Below the pieces are notes generated by a model. It was not told the origin of the DNA and did no database searches. It saw only the letters and a list, made by a program, of their open reading frames with translations. A stretch of 64,000 nucleotides of DNA from Cytophagaceae bacterium ABcell3 (GTDB lineage Bacteria; Bacteroidota; Bacteroidia; Cytophagales; Cytophagaceae), in the NCBI GenBank assembly GCA_030913385.1, contig CP133159.1, forward strand, positions 3,990,584 to 4,054,583. Direction: 5' to 3'. The translations under genes and the position numbers were made by a program. This document shows positions 61,069 to 64,000 of the stretch, piece by piece (position 1 is the first letter of the stretch; each line of letters starts with the position of its first letter).

Positions 61069-64000
61069 TATGTCAAACTCTTTGTCAGGCATGTAAATTA
61101 AAGATAAATTTCAATTCCACTATGGTACGATTAAAGCCGCGTACTCATCTTCAAGCCAATCCCCTAATTGCAATTTCAATTCCACTATGGTACGATTAAA
61201 GACTACCCCAGCGCCAGTCTAACACATCAAACTCGGTATTTCAATTCCACTATGGTACGATTAAAGTTTGAAGGGGATAGAAGGAAGCGGGACGGTATTA
61301 AATTTCAATTCCACTATGGTACGATTAAAGGGTATAGAAAAACGAGGCCTAAGCCATATTACGGCTGATTTCAATTCCACTATGGTACGATTAAAGGCCC
61401 AGCCTGTTCGCCACCTCACCTGGCGCAGGTTGATTTCAATTCCACTATGGTACGATTAAAGGACACTACGATCACAATCAACGGCTTTGAACTTTCATTT
61501 CAATTCCACTATGGTACGATTAAAGGTACGCACTTTTAAAGCCCCTCAGAAGGTTTTTAAGATTTCAATTCCACTATGGTACGATTAAAGGGATGAGGTT
61601 GCAAGTTATGGAATAATGATTTCAAAATTTCAATTCCACTATGGTACGATTAAAGGACTCCTTCGGGGGAAATATACCAAGCGGTTGGAGAATTTCAATT
61701 CCACTATGGTACGATTAAAGGGGTATAGAGGATTTATACAGGCAGTTTGTAAAGCGATTTCAATTCCACTATGGTACGATTAAAGGGCGAGGGGGTGCAG
61801 ACAGAAGCGCAGTTTTTTATATTTCAATTCCACTATGGTACGATTAAAGGTAATGTCGTAAACCCTCCAAAGTGTTATCTGCTCCATTTCCATTCCACTA
61901 TGGTACGATTAAAGGAGGCATACAGGAAGATAATAGCCGACACGATATATGCATTTCCATTCCACTATGGTACGATTAAAGGCCGGCTCACTGAGCTCCA
62001 GTTCAGAAGTGGCAACACCATTTCCATTCCACTATGGTACGATTAAAGGCAGGGATTTCAAGCGTTGATTTCACAACTATCATATTTCCATTCCACTATG
62101 GTACGATTAAAGGGGTATAGCGTCAAAAACACCCTTTAGAATTCTTTTCAATTTCCATTCCACTATGGTACGATTAAAGGATAAAGGTTGAAACATAATC
62201 ACCATTTTCATCTGTATTTCCATTCCACTATGGTACGATTAAAGGTAGTTAATACAGGAGGTTACCCTTTCGAAGTCGAATTTCCATTCCACTATGGTAC
62301 GATTAAAGGTGTGTATCTCTATCTTGTCGGCAAAGCGTACGCCGATTTCCATTCCACTATGGTACGATTAAAGGCGTAAACCTTCAGAGCAGCAGTTTTC
62401 CGATACATTATTTCCATTCCACTATGGTACGATTAAAGGAACACTTGTTCCGCACAACTACCAAAAGTTAAATTATTTCCATTCCACTATGGTACGATTA
62501 AAGGAGGTATACCTCTCCATCTCCTAAATGCGTACGAATATTTCCATTCCACTATGGTACGATTAAAGGCGTTATCCCTGAATATATCAAGCGTTCCAAG
62601 TGTTATTTCCATTCCACTATGGTACGATTAAAGGTCAACTTGGAGGAGCAAGTATAGAGTTTAAAATTTTATTTCCATTCCACTATGGTACGATTAAAGG
62701 GAACAAGTTCATTAACCATTCCAATCATGTTGTTTTATTTCCATTCCACTATGGTACGATTAAAGGTCCAGAAACCGCCTTCTTAAACTCGCCATTCCAG
62801 TTAAATTTCAATTCCACTATGGTACGATTAAAGGTTGACTGAGGAACTCTTTTCTGTCCGGCTGGTTTATTTCAATTCCACTATGGTACGATTAAAGGGT
62901 TGTAATTAGAAATTAGAAGGCTTACATTTTTATAATTTCCATTCCACTATGGTACGATTAAAGGGGTTACCTTCATAAAGGTAATATCGTACAAGTCCAA
63001 TTTCCATTCCACTATGGTACGATTAAAGGAAGTTTTTCTGGTTAGTATCAGACGGATACTTTTATTTCCATTCCACTATGGTACGATTAAAGGCCAGTAC
63101 TGGCGAAAAGCTTAAAGGAATTCGCCTATTTCCATTCCACTATGGTACGATTAAAGGCTTCGTTTTGCGGAGGGGAAACTTTACGCTATTGACTATTTCC
63201 ATTCCACTATGGTACGATTAAAGGTTTTCAAAAATAGCTTTCTCTTTTGCCCCGTCAGCTTATTTCCATTCCACTATGGTACGATTAAAGGTGCAGCGCA
63301 TAGCCGCCATCGGTGGGGTCCAACATCATTTCCATTCCACTATGGTACGATTAAAGGTTTCATCTGTAAACTTGAATATTCAAAGAAAAACTTAATTTCC
63401 ATTCCACTATGGTACGATTAAAGGATTTTTTATATGCAAGAACTGATGAAAGCGCACAAAATTTCCATTCCACTATGGTACGATTAAAGGACCAATCAGG
63501 TAATCAACAGAAACACCTAAAGCACATTTCCATTCCACTATGGTACGATTAAAGGAAACAATGTTGTAAAAATTGCTTTCATATTCATATATTTCCATTC
63601 CACTATGGTACGATTAAAGGAAGCAGCCGGAAAAACCAGAAGAATCTGACAGCCCGATTTCCATTCCACTATGGTACGATTAAAGGCAAACGTCCGAAAG
63701 AAGATATACCCTTTGTCATGTATTTCCATTCCACTATGGTACGATTAAAGGAGTTGAGAACATTGCAACATATCCTTTACCTGTTGTATTTCCATTCCAC
63801 TATGGTACGATTAAAGGTTCCTGCAACAGGTAATAAAATGGAACCTTCAACATTATTTCCATTCCACTATGGTACGATTAAAGGGCCTGAAAGATTTTTA
63901 AAAATATGCGATTCAACTTTTATTTCCATTCCACTATGGTACGATTAAAGGTCCTAAAATGCAGGTTATTAATCCTATTGTCTCATATTTCCATTCCACT

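Larger units (their letters stand above)
60606..64000 (-). CRISPR. CRISPR array, 53 repeats in view, continues past the window edge
   Basis: The 30-nt repeat on the plus strand begins ATTTCMATTCCACTAT and ends GGTACGATTAAAGG. 53 copies from 60606-60635 to a partial one at 63987-64000; spacers are 34-39 nt (32 for the first, 11 for a truncated unit). The reverse complement ends ATTGAAAT, like the 8-nt 5' handle of type I-B/III crRNAs, and the leftmost repeat is degenerate (two mismatches), so I read the array on the minus strand with the trailer at 60606 and the leader beyond 64,000. Repeats 1-20 (60606-61850) and 35-36 (62805-62834, 62869-62898) have A at plus-strand position 6 (handle ATTGAAAT); repeats 21-34 and 37-53 have C (handle ATGGAAAT). 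No cas gene is in the window, so the type is undetermined. Confidence 0.97.

Noticed and set aside
60849-63948. Many short open frames reading FQFHYGTIKG or FHSTMVRLK repeats
   Set aside because: They are translations of the CRISPR repeat and disappear once the array is recognised.
1-64000. tRNA, rRNA, riboswitch or prophage genes
   Set aside because: I looked for tRNA-like cloverleaf ends, and phage or ribosomal signatures by eye and found none convincing; this is not a proof of absence.

Overview
The window is a chromosomal segment of a Bacteroidota bacterium, most likely of the Cytophagales/Flammeovirgaceae kind. The evidence is the set of type IX secretion signatures (gliding-motility-type and Por-type C-terminal sorting domains, PorP/SprF- and PorG-like membrane proteins), several Bacteroidota-style OmpA/PD40 proteins, promoters with the TAnnTTTG -7 element, and generally weak Shine-Dalgarno sites. 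Base composition is about 40% GC except for a clearly GC-richer island at about 15.8-20.5 kb. No rRNA or tRNA gene was recognised.

Layout. 0-12.5 kb: penicillin-binding protein 1C, a small type IX cargo protein, then a surface-protein locus: a 1483-residue PKD-repeat protein (minus strand), and divergently a metalloprotease-like protein whose zinc site is destroyed, a PorP/SprF protein and a TPR/PD40/OmpA protein in overlapping or tight succession, followed by a TPR lipoprotein gene broken by a stop codon. 12.7-15.4 kb: a DUF389 membrane protein, a REP-associated transposase (RAYT) bracketed by directly repeated REP modules, and a beta-barrel protein. 15.6-20.6 kb: repeat debris and a GC-rich two-gene polymerase cassette (short DnaE-type polymerase plus DinB) preceded by two identical dyad operators. 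20.6-51.5 kb: ordinary chromosomal genes: RlpA, SelO, small membrane and stress-like proteins, a methyltransferase, a collagen-like low-complexity lipoprotein, QueA, a glycosyltransferase, an S4 protein, a YgiB/YgiC-like pair, DoxX, TtcA, TerB, an OmpA/PorG-like group, IlvB/IlvH, RlmH, a thioredoxin-like protein, a periplasmic kinase-like protein and a Gfo/Idh/MocA oxidoreductase.

51.6-56.45 kb is an 8-unit tandem array of a MITE-like element bounded by inverted CGTCATTGCGAGG ends, in a long (about 713 bp) and a short (about 380 bp, internally deleted) form. 56.46-60.0 kb holds an OmpA/PD40 protein, a small membrane protein, a CvfB-like S1 protein and a DedA protein. 60.0-60.6 kb is a repeat-rich spacer with a BIME of the same family as the RAYT locus. 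From 60,606 to the window edge there is a CRISPR array of 53 repeats (the last cut by the edge). The handle-like 3' end of the reverse-complement repeat and the degenerate left-end repeat both indicate that the array is read on the minus strand with its leader, and perhaps cas genes, beyond 64,000. The repeat exists as two alleles that differ inside the presumed crRNA 5' handle.

The strongest leads are the CRISPR handle polymorphism, the tandem element array, the paired TTGTTA-N7-TAACAA operators in front of the DnaE/DinB cassette, the metalloprotease-like protein without zinc ligands in the PKD/PorP/OmpA locus, the RAYT/REP system, and a second, roughly 167-bp terminal-inverted-repeat element present in four copies. 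Most assignments rest on motif recognition by eye; no database search was possible.
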